Positions 1-11,246 of a stretch of 64,000 nt of DNA are shown here, in pieces. A program made the position numbers and the translations under genes. The stretch's first letter is position 1, and each line of letters opens with the position of its first letter. Origin of the DNA: Aquatica leii (Eukaryota; Arthropoda; Insecta; Coleoptera; Lampyridae); the NCBI GenBank assembly GCA_035610365.1, contig CM069436.1, positions 38,819,117 to 38,883,116 of the forward strand, written 5' to 3'. The notes under the pieces were generated by a model that saw only the letters and a list, made by a program, of their open reading frames with translations, searched no databases and was not told the DNA's origin.

Positions 1-651
1 ATTAGAAAAAACCGTTACTGGTGTTTATGCTTAAATGTTTCTATAGTATGTCTCGGTGAATTTTCAAGAAAATTATAATTTTACCAAATATGCTTAATAC
101 GAAAGATAAAAGGAAATCATGGAAATAAAAATATCAAAAGCAATCTAAGCATCTTTAGTAACCCAACACAGGATGTACTGATTTTATTTTTTTACAAAGC
201 GGAGTACAAATGTATCCCAGAATAAGAATTTTTTTATGTATTTTTCTTAATCGTTAAGATTATATTTTTCTTCTTGCGCAATGCGGTAAATATTACATTT
301 ATTCTGCATAATTCTGGTCGAAACTTGTCAGTAATAATGACCTTTCAGTTTTTATCAGTAGCTGATGATTAAGATGTTTTGTGCATTATTCCTCTAGTTT
401 TGTGCATATTTATAATTTCTAGTAGAATTCGTAAATCAAAAAATGGTATTGATTTAGAATTAGAGCAGGTATTGAATGATAGGAAAACGTCCATTTAGAA
501 CTTTTAGACAGCGAGGAACACAGTGATTCAGAACCAAAAAAAGCTTACGTTTTCACTTTATATATATTCTTGCGATTTGACGATTCAATAATAAGAGAAG
601 TTAGAAGACTGATTGGGAGTCTAATAAAAAATTCTGTAGTAGACTTTTTGG

Positions 652-768
652 CAATGTAGGGATTGACTATAGTGTGACCACCGACAATTATTTTATCAGC
701 AGAAAAATTGCTACAAAAAGAAATGACGATTCTTACGTAAAAATATTGTTGTTAGCATTCGATTTTTA
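652..768 (+). pseudogene. possible piggyBac-like transposase remnant
   Basis: A short open stretch reads YSVTTDNYFISRKIATKRND, which resembles the conserved TTDN(F/Y)FTS block near the second catalytic aspartate of piggyBac-family transposases. Upstream (about 460-540) an acidic stretch with the letters SEEHSDSEP resembles the acidic N-terminus of the same family, but the roughly 300 residues expected between the two are absent. No TTAA-flanked ends were found. This is a weak single-motif match and could be chance. Confidence 0.2.
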
Positions 769-2504
769 AAGAAGTTTTTAACCTAAAATGGGACAGAACC
801 CATACCGATAATGTTTATATCCTACAGACAAGATGATGAAAGAGAAAAAAAAAGATAATTTTTGGTAAAACTGAGGAAAAGATTGACCAGAGAGAACATA
901 TTCAAAAAACCAAAAAACCGATGCACAAAAGTATTAAAACCCAAATAACATACACAATCAAAACCATATAGTCTATAGGGCACAAACGTCGCTACGGAAA
1001 TGTCAACCCGTCAAAAATCCTAGAAATGAGGAGATTGAATCATACGAGAAATTATGACATAACAGAGAAATATCATTAGATATACGTAGAACCAAAAACA
1101 GAAGAAAAAAAAATGTTAAAGTGGAACAAAATCTTAATCAAATTAGGTAAAAAGAATAATTCAAAAGTAAAAAAGTTAAAGATGCTTTTGTAAATAATTT
1201 GATGGTAATATACTAAGAAAAACAAAAAGAAGATGTGTGGGTTGTATTAGCATTGTCTTGCTGAAAGTCATCAAATACTACGATAATATTCTGAATTTAC
1301 AGTGCCGTCAAAAATATTGGATCGATTATCTTTCCTCAGAAAACAACATTGTTTCTACTCAGGTGTGTGTATTTTTGCTTGACTAAGTACGATAACTAAA
1401 AGAAATATACATATATTGAATTTTTTTTCAATACTATAAACAATCTAAGAAATTAAGAGCACGTAATTGTAGAAAAACTGTAGTTTTGTATAAGGTTGTT
1501 AAAAAACTGTTTTCAGTATTTTGTGGCAGGTCCAAACTGAAAAAGTTACGAAGAACCTTAATTATGATACGTTAAAACTTATTATGTAATTATTATTTAA
1601 AAAACGATTAACTACAATTTGTTTGTATCGATTAACAGTATAATTATTATTGCATTTGAGAAATGTTTAATTTGTTGACTGATGAAATTGAAAAAAATAT
1701 CAAAGTTGCGAGTACTTAAAAAATTTTATTTAACGGTAATAGTGTCTTGGTCAAGAATGAACATTGCGCCATGTTGTCAAATGGCATTAAAATGATCTCT
1801 TCAATACTTACCTATGGATTATACAAAAAATGCTTAATCAAAATAACTAGAATAAATAATAAAGAAACTGACAAACAATATGACACTCGATATAAAGAAT
1901 GGTACACGAACGTTGGTTTTCAAGCTTTTCCAAACTTTCAGAATTTGTCAAACTTTTTCTTGCTTCTACCGCAAAAGTAGTTTATGTTCTTGGAACACGT
2001 ACCCCGAACGCGTTACAGCTCACTGCCACAATATATACGATATAAAGGCGATATAAACAATTACTCACTTGCTAGCATAAGTTACATAACTTTGAACTGA
2101 AGTGAAGAGATGACGCGTTTCTATGTGGGAGTAATAAAAATATTTACTTAAGTATCTAATCATCAATTTGATAATAAGAAATACACAATAAAGATTTTAT
2201 TGTTAAAGCAATACTAAATTTATTCACGTGTGGCAGGCAGGGTAATAGGCACATAGTAATGCTCTTATAGAGTATTTACCATGCAAAGTTTGAATGTGTA
2301 TACTTGATGACGCGTTTTTGCTTTACTTTTGGTTGATCCCGAGTTATGAGGTAACTTAGGGTACAGCGTGTTTCTGACTCTAAAGTGATATTTCCAATGA
2401 AGGTTTTGTCTAGTTAAATAAGTAAAGATTGATTTTTGATTTTAATCATGTGGTAAATGCTGTGAGATCCGTATTTTATCTTCATGTATTGCGTTAATCA
2501 TGAT
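769..2504. other. AT-rich intergenic DNA, no gene seen
   Basis: Only short open frames occur here, none with a recognisable motif. The 77-codon frame at 1747-1980 has random-looking composition and no supporting splice or promoter signals. Confidence 0.5.
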
Positions 2505-2615
2505 TCTCTTCAATTATCCGTCATCCATAAAATGAATTGTTAGTAAAATAATTAAAGCAAAGAACAATCTTTATTTCTTCGTATTGACACCGATCTAACA
2601 AAATGTACTTTTTTT
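2505..2615 (+). repeat. dispersed repeat, copy 1 (partner at 52850-52960)
   Basis: About 110 bp from the CATCCATAAAATGAATTG stretch to ACAAAATGTAC aligns by eye with 52850-52960 in the same orientation, at roughly 75-80 percent identity and with the same spacing of landmarks (AAAATAATTAA, TTTATTTCTT, ACAAAATGTAC). The parent element is not identified. Confidence 0.5.
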
Positions 2616-3259
2616 CTTTTCTTTTTAGATTTATATCAAACTTGGATTACTTTTTCAGTACTTTGATGAGTAGCTCAAAAAGTAAGCCACGTTTTATAAA
2701 AATGTACGTTGTGTACTCGATTATGCTTATCTGCGGTTGTAACCAAAACAAGACTTCAGCTAAATAAACGAAAAACATTGCAACTGAAGAAGTATAAATT
2801 TAGCTTTCTTAGACAGCGTTGCTTGCCAATTTTAATGGAATTCCACAAAATAGTATGTAGGTGCAGGTATTTTTTGGGTATTACAAACTGTTTTTGGGGA
2901 AAATCATGTATGAACCTACTTTTTATAATCTTTATCAGTTTTGTAGAGGAACGTAACGGATTAGCATTTATACCAACAAACCAAATTTTTAATATATAAA
3001 AAAAATAGAAAACAGATTTTTAACTTGTTTGTGAAATTATGAGTAAAATTGTAGAATTTTTACAGTTTCTGCGGGGAATCGAGGCAAAGTCAGTTGGTAA
3101 CACTGTTCTTAGAAGTCAGTTTGACAACTTGCTTAATTTCTCTTTTGATTTTTCAGTTGACTCTGTTCGCTAAGTGATTTGTGTAAATTGCCTTCGATAT
3201 ACTTTATTTTGCTACATATGTAAATTTTACACCAAGATACTATTATTTTCAAGAACGTA
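2616..3259. other. AT-rich intergenic DNA, no gene seen
   Basis: The 96-codon frame at 2709-2999 starts with a doubtful codon context, has no family motif and is probably chance. Confidence 0.4.
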
Positions 3260-3405
3260 AAAACTTGGTACAAGCCTAAAAGCTTGACTTGTAAAAGCTT
3301 GCTTTTGCTAATATATAACTTAGCTTGATTCTTTAATAGCTTGGCTTGATTATAAGCCAAGCTTTTGAAAACCAAACCAAGCTTTTGAAAACCAAGCCAA
3401 GTCTC
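3260..3405. repeat. AAGCTTG-rich tandem repeat
   Basis: The segment is built of variants of AAGCTTG and CAAGCTT in both orientations. It ends in two exact 20-bp units beginning CCAAGCTTTTGAAAACC (3357-3400) and a third degenerate unit. The 95-codon minus-strand frame across it simply translates the repeat. Confidence 0.6.
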
Positions 3406-3744
3406 TGAATCCTTAGTCATGTATTTGCATGTAGGCTACAGAACTAATACTTATTACATGCTACAAAGAAAAAGATTGTCTTTAATTGTTTTTATTCATG
3501 TTCTTGATAGAAAAGTGACACATTGTTACTCAAAGATAGAGAAGAAAAGTGGGATTTTTTCGTTAGCATCACTTTTCTTTACTATTTCAGTTAGCAACAC
3601 TTTTGTCAATTATTTAATTTATTAGCGAATTGTAAATAAACAATTTGTTAAAAACTAAATATTACACTAGAAGATGAGAAAACTAAACGCAACGCAGACA
3701 CTAAAAAGTTAGAATTTATTACGTCGCTTGGTTTTACGTTGGTC

Positions 3745-4290
3745 TAGGTTAACGTTTCAGATGTTGAAGATTGCTCTTTAATCGAACTATTAATTTTTGT
3801 TGTAGTTTTTATTTTATTTTTGATAATATCTTTGACATGGGTTTTTGTAGCAACACTACTACGCCAGCCGCTATGTCTCTTCAAAACTTGCGTGTCAGCT
3901 CCAAAGTTTGTCAAAAAGATCGCTGAGTTGCAGCATTTTTTTTTGGTAAAGTGTAGAAGGTGTTTATATAAATTAGTTGATTTGTGCGCTTGTCTTGTCT
4001 ATAAAATATAAATACTCTGCAATGATCCATATCTTTTGGTCTTAACTTCAGATACTTCTTGTACAGCTCAATTGCGTTTATTTGTAAAGACTTGTTTTTT
4101 CTTTGTTTTTGTAATGTTATGACCAAAATATGCCTGCAATCTTCTACATCATTTACTTTTAGTAAAAGTAAATTCTTCTGCTCGATATTACGAACACTAT
4201 CTTCATAAGCAGAAAATTGCCATTAGGAGCTTTTTTTATAAACTTCTTTACATTATCCATTGATAGAACTCTAATCTTTTTCACGTAGGT
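3745..4290 (-). pseudogene. Crypton-type tyrosine recombinase fragment, copy 1
   Basis: Read on the minus strand, the fragment gives in order a helix resembling the ...KFIKKAPNGNFLLMK... block (about 4265-4200), then VEDCRHILVITLQKQRK, AIELYKKYLKLRPKDMDHCR, and after a frameshift GADTQVLKRHSGWRSSVAT. This order and the LYKKYxxLRP and RHxGWRS blocks match the catalytic domain of Crypton/DUF3504-type tyrosine recombinases, in which the histidine of the RHGGW block is catalytic. The frame is broken by a stop after AATQRSF, and the segment expected to carry the second catalytic arginine and the tyrosine is missing or unrecognisable, so it cannot be functional. A second copy lies at 37880-38510 on the other strand. 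Confidence 0.65.
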
Positions 4291-4859
4291 GTCATTTCGA
4301 CGTTGCAGATAAGACAGCAATTTTTATATGCAAAAATAATCACATTTTTATTTATTTGTAAAGTAGTTTTCAGCATCGAGCAATGTGACCATCAGTGCTA
4401 ATAAATCTTATAAATAAAATAAATTACGCAATTAGAATATCTTCATCTGCCCCCTACACATTTTTTTATTTCTCTAGCTACAGAACTGCTAGTAAGTTTT
4501 CTCGTACTTTCCTTTGGACTTTTTAGATGATAAACGTGACTTTGCTTTTGATACGAATTGTAATATTTCTTTATCATCTTTGTTTTATTTACTCATTTTT
4601 GATTAACGTTTTTGGACAAACTGTTGACTTGCTCAGATGTTTCGTTACTAAGTCAACAAATGCTCGATATACCTTGATAACATATTATTATTCTTCTACA
4701 CTTTTAATAGAATTTTTTTAGTCAAATACACAAAAAAACAGCATGATCTACAGAATTTACAGGTTCGTGTAAATTTGATTCACTTGTGAGCTACGTCCGC
4801 TAGTGAATTTAAACGTATTCACTCACTGGAAGACTTTTCTAAACTTGTACATCAATATA
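4291..4859. other. AT-rich sequence, possible LINE upstream part
   Basis: No gene recognised. It immediately precedes a reverse-transcriptase fragment and may contain undetectable upstream LINE sequence. Confidence 0.3.
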
Positions 4860-4965
4860 GGTACTATCGTAAGTGCATGAACGTAGATTATAAAAAGGTT
4901 TTGGATAAAGTACAACTGAAACGCCTTATAGATCGTATTAGAAAAAAAAATGAGGGCGTGTACTA
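4860..4965 (+). pseudogene. LINE reverse transcriptase fragment
   Basis: The + strand reads YYRKCMNVDYKKVLDKVQ followed by LKRLIDRIRKKN. This corresponds to the reverse-transcriptase palm motif of non-LTR retrotransposons, typically (F/V)DYxKAFDxVxHxxLxxxL, carrying the first catalytic aspartate. Here the alanine of KAFD is valine and the phenylalanine is leucine. Only about 35 codons survive. No endonuclease or YADD block is adjacent, so it is a decayed fragment. Confidence 0.5.
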
Positions 4966-4977
4966 GTGTACACATGT

Positions 4978-4996
4978 AAGAAGTGAAACTTCTTTA
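4978..4996. repeat. palindromic AAGAAGTGAAACTTCTT motif, left copy
   Basis: The motif is a short hairpin (AAGAAGT / ACTTCTT around GAA). The same 17-bp core recurs inverted at 5589-5605 and again at 27029-27046. The first two copies bracket the tandem duplication and the tRNA-Asn-like sequence, so they may be the ends of a small element. Confidence 0.55.
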
Positions 4997-5077
4997 TGGC
5001 CTTATTTTTCGCAAAATGATCTACATGCAACTTTTCAGAAATTGGTTAAATAAAGTTAAATTAGATAAAGTTTAAAC

Positions 5078-5146
5078 AAAAGGATTTTATTATCATAGAC
5101 ATGAATACAAAAAAAAGGATTTTATTATCATAGACATGAATACAAA
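5078..5146. repeat. two-copy tandem duplication of a 34-bp unit
   Basis: The 34-bp unit beginning AAAAGGATTTTATTATCATA occurs at 5078-5111 and is repeated exactly at 5113-5146, separated by one A. Confidence 0.9.
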
Positions 5147-5284
5147 TAACCGATTGCGCCACGAAGGCTGATATTTGATGATTTTGTAGAATTTGTGGAG
5201 TATTACAACAACAATTGATCGTATCTTATAGCAACGTTTTGACCGTGTACCTTATAACCATCCGTTTTGTGACCTAGAGTATGT

Positions 5285-5309
5285 GCCTGCTTGGCGCAAT
5301 AGGCTAACT

Positions 5310-5341
<32 letters not shown>

Positions 5342-5358
5342 GAGCCCACCCGGGGGCG
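5285..5358 (+). tRNA. tRNA-Asn(GTT)-like sequence, probably a pseudogene or SINE head
   Basis: The 74-nt segment has the layout of tRNA-Asn. The anticodon stem TTCGG/CCGAA and loop CTGTTAA are intact and give anticodon GTT. The T arm GGTGG-TTCGAGC-CCACC is intact, and there is an A-box-like TGGCGCAATAGG and a B-box-like GGTTCGAGCCC. The acceptor stem has two mismatches out of seven (GCCTGCT against CGGGGGC), and the D stem GCGC/ACTC has two mismatches out of four. These defects argue against a functional tRNA and for a pseudogene or a tRNA-derived repeat. An intact pseudogene copy seems more likely than a full SINE because no downstream conserved body was recognised. Confidence 0.7.
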
Positions 5359-5588
5359 AAATTTTTATTTATTTTACTACCTTGAACACCTTGTACAATT
5401 TGTATTTATTTAAAAATATTTTAGAATTTTATAATAACAAATTAGTTAATTAATACAAAAAAAACCTTTGATTTTGTTGATCACTTTAGTATTGATATAT
5501 TATTTATCACGTCGCTATTGCGTTTCAGAAATAAAAAAAATGTGACGTGACGCGTAAAATGTGACGGTAAATTTTTTTCCAACGCCGA

Positions 5589-5605
5589 TAAAGAAGTTTC
5601 ACTTC
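5589..5605. repeat. palindromic AAGAAGTGAAACTTCTT motif, inverted right copy
   Basis: TAAAGAAGTTTCACTTC is the reverse complement of the motif at 4978-4996. The pair encloses about 620 bp containing the tRNA-like sequence. Confidence 0.55.
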
Positions 5606-8101
5606 AAAAATTAAATTGTATTAGAATCAGAAAAATTTATTATTGAACATTGAAATATGTTAAAACGATTTTATTTATAGTAGTTTTCGCGGTACTATAT
5701 AAAGCAGAAGTTTTAACTACAAACCACAACAGAATTGAGTTAACATTTTAGGTTATAGATCCGTCACGGTATGTAAAAACTCAATGATCAGAACACCATC
5801 ATCTGCATTAGGGAAGATCTTAGGAAAAATATTAAACGTCCATAAGAACAATATTAGTTCAACAATTATTAAATAAATATGAATTTCTTTAACTTTTTTT
5901 GATTCTTCAAGCAATCCAAGAAGAAAATCGTCATTATTTTACAAAAACATACGTGATTATTGAAATGACAGGATATTAAACAACTTACTTAAGTGCACAC
6001 ATCGTAGTAACTTTAGCTGCTGGTGGGTTGTACTACGCAACAGTAATGGCCTTGATATTTTTAAGAAAAGGTAATGATTCAGATTGGCACAAATGTGTAA
6101 GAAGTCAATATTTGTTGTTTATAATATTGCAAATGTGATTATGAATCATTTGTTGTTGATCGAATACTGATTGTTCTAAGAAATGAACTAAAAAATGTGG
6201 AATAATCGCAATCGGTTAGATGCAACATCTCCATGAGTTCAAATAAACATATAGCATTTTCTTGAAAGTCTTTGACATTTAAATAATTTATTAGATCAAT
6301 TATGGTTAACTAGACGTACTTCATGAATACGTATTAAGATACAATTACACCTTTAAATTTACAATATAGCATCGTTTTCTACAACCATTAACATACCGTT
6401 CCTTCTGGAGGCTGGTGAGGTGATCGAAGGTCATGGATTCAGTCAACAAACCCAAAGCCGCAAAGATGCATGTGCTACACTTAAAAAAATCCAAAGCTAT
6501 GTGTTCAGCCATTGTATATCTATCTACCCGACTATTGTGTACTGTTAAATTATGGTGGCCGATAAAGTGCGGGAATGTTAATATTATGTTGCTGAAATGT
6601 TTGCGAGGAATACCTGGTTGCTGGTTCGCAAAATTAAAAATGTAAATTATGCAATAATATGTTAATTTTATCAGTTTAATAGTTTCAGTAAGTATTTCCA
6701 AAGTGGATTTGAGTGAAATATATACGTACGCCTCTTTTAGTTGCAAATTAAGCAAGGAATTATTAACATTACTTTTTTCGATTACCTCCCCAAAGTCGTT
6801 CGAAATATTTTTTATTACAACATAAAGTTTTATAAGTGACGATTCTTGAAATTCTTAATTTTTTTTATTGTATACTAGTAGTGTTAACGATTGATCTATT
6901 TGTCTATGTAGCGTTTAGTGTTACAAAAGTGTTTGCGTAAGAGGTGCGTCCTTTTCTAATTTTTTACACTGGGAGTTATTGGCATTTAAATTTTTTCGGA
7001 GTGATTTACGTATTACGTAGTCATAGCTCATTAAGTGAATACGTTGGCTGGTATACGCGTACAATGCTAAGGTTGTTCAACACAAATGTAATATTGCATA
7101 AACATTTACGGCCAATAAATTTCAACGTTTGTGTGTTCTTTATTATTTGATTTGATTTATATACTTCGGTACTTCAGAGAGACGGTGAGTATCAGCGGCA
7201 AATAACAACCTGGTTACAGTGTAAATAATACGCAATAAGTGAGCTCTTATAGCGCGTCACTAAAGAGCGGTTTGTCTGTACTTTATGGATTGTAAATAAG
7301 AAGAAGCAATAGTTAAATAGCCTCTTTAGTAAGTAGATATATACTACCATGCAATAATGACAGCGTTACTTTTCTTATTTATTTAATATTTAAACATCAT
7401 TAACGTATGTTTTTAATGATAACTGAATTTTAAAATGTTTGCTTGATCTATTTTTAAGCCTTTTGATGTTAAAATTCCTTAATTTTTATTGCACGTGAAG
7501 ACAACCGAAAACATTTTCTTGTTTTAATCCAAGATTTTATCCAATAAAACGTGCAGTAACCATCTTTTATGATTAATTGTAAAAAGAATTTCTTCATGTA
7601 ATAAGGATAATAAATTAAGTTCTTGCGTTTTATTTTATTGGATGTGGCTATGGCATACATATATTCGATTACATTATGTATCAAAAAAATTTAAATATGT
7701 TCTTGTTGATACGTGTAGTGACTTCTTTTTTTTAAATAATTATTTGTACTAATGCGATGTTATATAGTAGTAGATATTGTTGCGGAATTTGTCTTTACAG
7801 GAATTTCTGCTTTTTAGTGACTGCTGGTGTGTTTATTTTCTTTATTGTAGTTGCGATATCTGTTTTGGATCATTTTCTTCTTTAAAAACGGAACCCTTTT
7901 GCTTTTTTCATCTTTGTAGGATCAAAAGTAAACGCTTAAAGTAAAAAAATCTACTCTAATTTTGTAGTGTTTTCCAAAGTGTATTGGAAGCTTTGATATC
8001 CAAACGTGGGACTAAAATTTTTCACTTGTATACTATCAAATCATTGCTATATATTTAAGTTGAAGATGAGTTTCCTTGTCAGAAAAGCGTAAACCTACAT
8101 T
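5606..8101. other. AT-rich intergenic DNA with one 136-codon frame of unknown origin
   Basis: Nothing recognisable was found. The longest frame is on the minus strand at 6345-6755 (136 codons). Its C-terminal half contains HFIGHHNLTVHNSRVDRYTM and is less AT-driven than its surroundings, but it matches no family I know and has no splice or promoter support. The other frames are shorter than 75 codons. Confidence 0.4.
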
Positions 8102-11100
8102 CTGCCGTGCTTAATGAAAACGTGGTAACTCCATTTTTATAGTTTCTGGTAAAATCACTTTAAAGTATTTTAAGTAAGCCAAGTATAAAAAATCTGCCTG
8201 CAATTATAATTTTTGCAATATATCGGAAATTTTTTCATTTGTTTTTGTTGATGCTACAAAGTTTTACAATTTTGACCGCGTTGGCCTTGATTGGGCAGAT
8301 ACCACGTTTTAGTTCTGTAGAAAATAATAATCATCACATTGCTAAAATGTGGTATCTACCAATGATGGTACTTACTAATTATTATTAGTAAAAGTGAACT
8401 GGGTATTTATTACACAAGAGAAAATTAACTGCTACTTTTTTACAATATAATATTAGCAATAATTTGTGAAACAAAATCTCACTTTATTTAGAAGTAAGTG
8501 GATCTATTCATTACATACAAAAAGGTTATAATAATAAAACTTAGTTCTACAAAATTAACTTTATTCTTTATAAAAAACGAATGATAACAAATTCCACTTA
8601 GATTATTGACATCAACAGAAATATCGTTCTGACAATTTCTTTCAAATTATTTAAATCAAATAAAAGAAAAAACATTATTGGAAACTTTAATGTATCTCAA
8701 CAATTATCGTCTTGGTCTTCTATCAAGCTGGCAGAGTCATTGTTAACAGGAATGTTTTCCCAAAAGAACATTCTGTTTTTTGGTAGTAAATAACGTTCAT
8801 ATAATTTTGTTCTTCCTCTCCTTTGTTATGCCCCTTAATTTGGTTTTGCGTTTGGGCGCTGAAATTTTTTTTTCATTTCTTTGGTTTTAAGAAAATTAAG
8901 TCCAAAATCTTCTGTCTAGGAAAACTTCGTTGTGTACGTCAACGTATTATGACCCCGTCTAGATGTAATTTGTACTATATCTTTTAAGTATGGCCAAGGA
9001 TTTGTCTTTTGTAATTTATGCACAAAAGAATTATCTTTCCAATCATAGAATTTGTTTATTTCTATTACATCTACTTTCCCAGAATTTGATGACTGAACGA
9101 CATTTTTGAAATCGGTAAATTTCATATACCTTCGGAGTTTTTTTTTAAAGACCTTCACCTGATGGTGGAAATCTTCGACCGACATAAAAGTGTGTCCGGG
9201 CTTAAAATACTTTAAAATTATTTGTTAGCTGCAATTTCCCTACCATTTATTAACAAAATCAATAAATGTCAGAATCACGCATAGGCAAAAAGAAGCAGTA
9301 AAAAGTACTTACTAACTCTTCTTTCTTTCTTCCCGCTATTGATTCGTTCCATATTATAACAATAGGTTTTAAATTATGTTGATTTTTCCCTAACGGCACA
9401 AAACATTCGTTGAATGCAATTAAACGAGGACAGAATATAGCTTTTTTAAACATTTCAATGCGAGGAATTATAATCTTTTCCATAACGTCCAAAAAACATG
9501 CTGCACTTTCATTAGCTGTATACATTTTATTTAGTGGCTTTTTGAATATGACGTTGCCATAAGGCGTACATGCCGCAGTTAAGATTAAGCTTATCTTTTA
9601 TATGTCTTGCATCATGTAAGAAAAAAATTCACATGTTTCCCATTCTTCTTATCCTAATTTTGCAAACAATATGTTCATGTCTTTATAAACAAAATTTCTG
9701 CACATTTCATATGAGCATTTTAAATCACGGTTTTTCTTCTAAAAGTCGTCATACATCATTTTTATGTTTATATCACTGGGAAGCTAACGTTTGTTAGGGA
9801 CAGGTTCTCTTCTGTAGTGCGACACCGAAGGATAAAACGATTCAATATGCTGGCGAAGTGGTTCTCTATCAACCGACGCGGTTTTTATATGTTTACCTCG
9901 TGGATCGTCTTTGGGTCAAATTTGATCAAATTTAGATTTACATAAGCGTTCCTGAATAAGTTAATCATTGCTTTTGCATTATCCTAACGTTGTTAGAAAA
10001 AAAATTTTGCATACTGAAACTCATTCTCCATTATTAGTTTTAAAATAGTATTTAAAGGTTTTATTTCTTCTTGAGTTATCATTTCGACGGCGATGAACAA
10101 TTGTGCTTGCGCTATTATTTAATACAAAAACACGTCTTTGTAGCCATGTCATGTTCCAAGATTGTTTGTTTATAATAACTCTTTGATCTTCACCAAAATT
10201 TACAGCACATTGCTTTTTACAATTTCCACAACGCAGTTTAACTAGTCTAGTCAGTCTCACCTTTTTCAGTTGATTATCTTATCTTTTCTTGACGGAAGCA
10301 TTAAACTTTTTGCGTTTTTTTATACAACCTTCTGTGATAAAGCGGTTTGTATCGGTTGCTGTATCTCCATTGGTTGCTTCTAAACATTGTTCCGGTTCAG
10401 AACATGATGTATCATCTGGAACATAATCTTGATCTTCTTGAGGGTCGTCAGAGTAGTTGTTGAAGTCGCAATTTTCATTATTTGATGCTAATACATTCAT
10501 AGAGGTAGTGGAATCTGTTACTATATCCTCACTTTTGATATTTATACTAATTCACCAATAAGAGTGGTGGTATCCTCTGCTATGTTCTTTTCTGGGAGAA
10601 GTACTTGCAAATCTTTATCGCAAAAAAATGCTGGCATGCTGGAAAACCTTGATTATTTTCTACCAATGATATATGCATTATTTCAAGATTATTGGTTAGT
10701 GTTAATTCCCGAGTCTCATAATCTGATCTCGAAATTGTTGACATCATTGAAAGAAACGTTTCGTACTGCTACTATACTATACGTGTGGATTTAGCACTTA
10801 CCTGCCAGGAATTTGCCAAAAATCAATCACTAGGTATTATATCACACTTATAATACTCTACACGCGCTCAGAACTTACTGTTAATTATACGCGAACTAGA
10901 AATTTTGGTATTTTATATAGCTTCAACTAACAATATCCCGTTGTTAATAAAAATGTGGTAACATATTAGGCTAAAGTTAGGTTACATAGCTAAAACGCCG
11001 TATGTCACAGTTTTTATAAACATACCACTTTTTAGCTATGTTAACGTCATATAACACGTTTTAACTTCTCAAATGGATGACGTCGTGGAGATACAACAAT

Positions 11101-11246
11101 TTTTTGCATTACATTAAGACTACACTAGCAAGAAATACCGCGTTTTAGTTAAGTAGAAAGATGTAAAGTGATCATACAAATCCAAATATATCAGTAACTC
11201 AAATTCGGAAAAAATCGAGTTACCACATTTCTATTAAGCATGGCAG
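8102..11246 (-). mobile_element. DUF7869-like DNA transposon with imperfect 37-bp inverted ends
   Basis: The left end (8102-8138) and the reverse complement of the right end (11211-11246) align over about 37 bp with few mismatches. Both carry CTGCC[G/A]TGCTTAAT followed by GTGGTAACTC and ATTTTT. A TTAA lies inside the inverted repeat at 8111-8114 and 11234-11237. The exact outer boundary and target duplication could not be fixed, because similarity fades just outside CTGCC. The enclosed minus-strand gene remnants read in the order expected for one transposase-like protein, N-terminus near 10500 and C-terminus near 8916. A further internal inverted repeat (GATACCACGTTTTAG at about 8299 and CTAAAATGTGGTATC at about 8342) reuses the terminal GTGGTA word. 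Confidence 0.6.
8916..10500 (-). pseudogene. decayed DUF7869-like transposase/uncharacterised protein, copy 1
   Basis: The minus strand reads, in order: an acidic N-terminus (SDDPQEDQDYVPDDTSCSEP, 10500-10280); a cysteine block LVKLRCGNCKKQCAVNF with the following WLQRRVFV (10260-10021); an NIxFxxPR-like region with cysteines (about 9790-9560); VIIWNESIAGRKKEELVSTF (about 9370-9300); and a C-terminal segment containing EINKFYDWKDNSF and YLKDIVQITSRRGHNTL (9185-8916). This block order matches a large insect family of uncharacterised proteins that carry a C-rich N-terminal segment and a DUF7869-type catalytic-looking core (WNESxAGRGxxE). At least four stops or frameshifts break the frame. The family name is from memory and should be confirmed by profile search. 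The position between inverted ends supports a transposon origin. Confidence 0.55.

Noticed and set aside
1747..4721. Assorted 60-96-codon frames in the first 5 kb
   Set aside because: Size and composition fit chance in AT-rich DNA, except the minus frame at 3911-4126, which is kept as the Crypton-like fragment.
5285..5358. Functional tRNA-Asn gene
   Set aside because: Mismatches in both acceptor and D stems make a pseudogene or repeat-derived copy more likely.
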